DNA from: Roseibium aggregatum
Lineage (GTDB): Bacteria; Pseudomonadota; Alphaproteobacteria; Rhizobiales; Stappiaceae
Reading direction: 5' to 3'
DNA length: 64,000 bases
Assembly (NCBI RefSeq): GCF_014692675.1
Contig: NZ_JABFCZ010000004.1
Location: forward strand, 62,001 to 126,000
Positions 63,686 through 64,000 of the stretch are shown here, piece by piece. How positions within the stretch are numbered: position 1 is the first letter of the stretch; each line of letters opens with the position of its first letter. Both the position numbers and the translations under genes were made by a program. The notes under the pieces were generated by a model. That model had not been told where the DNA came from. It was given only the letters and a program-made list of their open reading frames with translations, and did not search any database.

Positions 63686-64000
63686 GTGCCCGGCAACCCT
63701 CAGCCGCTGATCGTCGGCGTCGGCAATGCCCTGCGCGGCGATGACGGTGTCGGACCGTTCGTCGCCGAGGCGCTCGCCGCAAAGGGCCTTGCCGCCCACG
63801 TCCATGCCGGCGACGGTACGGGACTGATCGATCTGTTTCAGACCCATGACGAGATTATCCTGGTCGATGCGACGCGCAGCGGCGTTGACGCCGGAACGCT
63901 GATCGTTCTCGATGCGATCGCGGAAAAGCTGCCGGCCGACCTGTTCCATTATTCCACCCACCGTTTCGGTCTTGCGGAAGCGGTCGAGACGGCCCGCGCC
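63686..64000 (+). CDS. Hydrogenase maturation protease, 3' end outside window
   Basis: The first 105 residues of a HycI/HyaD-type protease, GTG start at 63686 and still open at the window end. Translation starts VPGNPQPLIVGVGNALRGDD and continues GVGPFVAEAL; the Asp in LRGDDGVG is the nickel-sensing residue of the family. Later pieces are IILVDATRSG and the conserved His-rich FHYSTHRFGLAEAV. It would clip the C-terminal peptide of the large subunit once nickel is inserted. It is separated from the operon by repeats, so it may be transcribed separately or by read-through. Confidence 0.85.
   Translation, partial: MPGNPQPLIVGVGNALRGDDGVGPFVAEALAAKGLAAHVHAGDGTGLIDLFQTHDEIILVDATRSGVDAGTLIVLDAIAEKLPADLFHYSTHRFGLAEAVETARA

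Overview
The window is high-GC, densely coding bacterial chromosome. Short overlaps (ATGA, TAATG, TGATG) join many genes into operons. Gene content points to a metabolically versatile Alphaproteobacterium: tripartite tricarboxylate and pentose-type ABC transport, a CoA-dependent anthranilate route, acyl-CoA carboxylase, TamA/TamB, and the transglutaminase/DUF2126/alpha-E cluster. A marine Stappiaceae-like member (Roseibium/Labrenzia relatives) is a reasonable guess, but the genus is inference. No rRNA, tRNA, CRISPR array, phage or intact insertion sequence was seen.

Layout. 1-2.4 kb: a P-type H+-ATPase cut by the window start. 2.8-7.7 kb: envelope and secreted proteins, namely a caspase-like protein with a peptidoglycan-binding domain, an MltF-like lytic transglycosylase and two unrecognised exported proteins. 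7.7-10.9 kb: intradiol dioxygenase and FAD monooxygenase, divergent from an AraC regulator. 11-17.6 kb: a three-gene amidoligase/ATP-grasp/transglutaminase cluster of unknown product. 17.7-24.6 kb: two divergent acyl-CoA catabolism operons (TetR, MDR reductase, acyl-CoA dehydrogenase; carboxylase beta and alpha, MaoC) meeting at a symmetric TetR-type operator/promoter. 24.6-31.1 kb: TctD/TctE-like two-component system plus an extra periplasmic binding protein, divergent from tctCBA. 31.1-35.1 kb: TPP enzyme and GntR regulator, divergent from a GlcD-like oxidase. 35.3-41.6 kb: tamA-tamB. 41.6-49.6 kb: FAH-family hydrolase/dehydratase, GntR regulator, sugar ABC transporter with two permeases and an SMP-30 lactonase, resembling an oxidative pentose (Weimberg-type) locus. 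49.7-57.3 kb: a leftward operon for aerobic 2-aminobenzoate degradation through CoA thioesters, with a MarR regulator and a RidA protein. 57.5-58.5 kb: a ketopantoate-reductase-like gene. 58.6-64 kb: a group 3b-type NAD(P)-linked [NiFe] hydrogenase operon with an inserted cyclic-nucleotide-binding-fold protein, a repeat-packed gap, and the start of a maturation protease cut by the window end.

The least understood systems are the transglutaminase/amidoligase cluster, the extra domain protein in the hydrogenase operon, and the third periplasmic component tied to the TctDE-like kinase. All functional statements rest on motif recognition by eye. No database search or computation was available.
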